Source: Xiphydria camelus
Lineage: Eukaryota; Arthropoda; Insecta; Hymenoptera; Xiphydriidae
DNA length: 64,000 nucleotides
Assembly: GCA_963678675.1 (NCBI GenBank)
Contig: OY783193.1
Coordinates: 15,451,746 to 15,515,745, forward strand
Reading direction: 5' to 3'
The translations under genes were made by a program, and so were the position numbers. A model generated the notes under the pieces. It was not told the DNA's origin. It ran no database searches and saw only the letters and a program-made list of their open reading frames with translations. Shown piece after piece: positions 63,320 through 64,000 of this stretch (the stretch's first letter is position 1; the number at the start of each line of letters is the position of its first letter).

Positions 63320-64000
63320 TTAAGGGGTTACACTACCCAGAAAAAATTTTTTTTTCAACATTTTTTTATTCGCTTAAATGATGTATAAACTATTCATAAA
63401 TGACATTCAAAAAGAATTTTGGTGGAAAGGCTGTTATAAATAATTTTTTTTTAGTTTTTTTTCGGAAGCGCCTCTGAGCGCTCCGCAACGTTTGAAAGAG
63501 CCGCTCGACCGCGCACAGGATTATAAGGATATTAGTACAGCTCTGTTGGTAGTTTTAGCAGGTATAAGTGAATTATAGTTATTGAAAATATATATAGATG
63601 ATGACGTAATAAATATCGGAAATGTCGTAGGACGCCAGAAAAAGAAGTGAAAAATCTTGGAGGACGAGGAAAATTAACTAGAACATTGATATACGAATTG
63701 AGTGTGTACTACGGACTGGCTATACGTCGAAATACTGATTCAGTAGAGAATATGCGCAAGGAAATATACGCTACATTGTATCACAACATTTCAACTGATG
63801 AAAAACCTCAGCACGATAGATGCCCCGCAGGAGCCGATTCTTGGTGCTCTTGGCAAAGAGCGAAAGCCTCGCAAACTCTTGAGATGTACACTCACAAGCC
63901 AGCTATGCCCCTCTTGGTTTTCAATGCTGTACAAAAAATCTACGAAGATTTAACAAGAGAAGAACTCCTCTCCCGTTGCCTAGGAGGATTTACGCAAAAT
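63320..64000 (+). mobile_element. Kolobok/Mutator-like element, left part, runs off window
   Basis: Begins at TTAA (63320-63323) followed by GGGGTTACACTACCC, a plausible Kolobok-type end, and includes the transposase-like frame at 63605-64000. Inserted into the mariner transposase gene. Confidence 0.55.
63605..64000 (+). CDS. Mutator-like transposase-domain protein, partial
   Basis: Open for 132 codons to the window edge. It contains GGRGKLTRTLIYELSVYYGL then AIRRNTDSVENMRKEIYATL, then YHNISTDEKPQHDRCPAGAD, SWCSWQRAK and LLSRCLGGFTQN. This series (GKGKLT, YYG.AIR.N, H..CP.G.DSWC, L..CL.G.TQN) is the conserved pattern of the Mutator-like/Kolobok transposase domain found in many insects and other animals. 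The Cys/His spacing H..CP suggests metal binding. No stop or frameshift in the visible part. Upstream, a TGA lies just before 63605, so the N-terminus is either on another exon or lost. Confidence 0.65.

Overview
This looks like a repeat-saturated, intron-rich arthropod genome segment, probably an insect and plausibly an ant or other hymenopteran. The basis is the element mix: mariner, PIF/Harbinger, pogo-like, BEL/Pao, Gypsy, a PHD-ORF1 LINE, a Helitron and many palindromic MITEs. The genus is inference. No prokaryotic operon, CRISPR array or rRNA gene is visible. Almost everything recognisable is mobile DNA; the best host-gene candidate is a pair of minus-strand exons at the left edge (217-602 and 1192-1253) that splice in phase.

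Layout. 1-1260: host-like exons. 1461-2204: palindromic element made of TCGAC pentamers. 2770-8977: DNA transposon with 12-bp inverted ends and CAAGGTT subterminal repeats; it carries its own minus-strand spliced exons (7771-8328) and an apparently intact LINE (3819-7711). 9256-15321: a run of MITEs, a THAP remnant and a 1.8-kb element with long inverted repeats and a Cys-rich exon. 15357-17066: MITE split by an element with TGTTGGCAACA repeats. 17400-25130: BEL/Pao LTR end and broken gag, split by a 5.9-kb DNA element (18950-24884) that itself holds nested palindromes. 25118-37745: mariner relic, palindromes, an inverted pair of Harbinger first exons, a pogo-like deletion derivative, and about 2.4 kb without recognisable genes. 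38725-41164: Gypsy remnant on the minus strand. 42431-45837: 3.4-kb element with a 3-bp target duplication. 45923-59011: 13-kb span bounded by Harbinger ends and containing a zinc-finger element, a Helitron, an inverted SINE pair around a solo LTR, and a MADF gene. 60308-61961: second zinc-finger element. 62573-64000: mariner interrupted by a MITE and by a Mutator/Kolobok-like element that runs off the window.

Two things stand out. First, the Helitron helicase reading frame continues into a ubiquitin-specific-protease-like domain in which Ser occupies the catalytic Cys position. Second, the solo LTR at 55577-56417 carries, downstream of its TATA-like box, five hairpins with a nearly constant inner sequence but different, compensating outer stems: a strong candidate for an undescribed structured RNA leader. 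A further pattern is that three separate DNA elements share a TAGAAA core in their terminal repeats while carrying unrelated subterminal repeats.

All boundaries were read by eye. Family names rest on motif recognition, not database searches.
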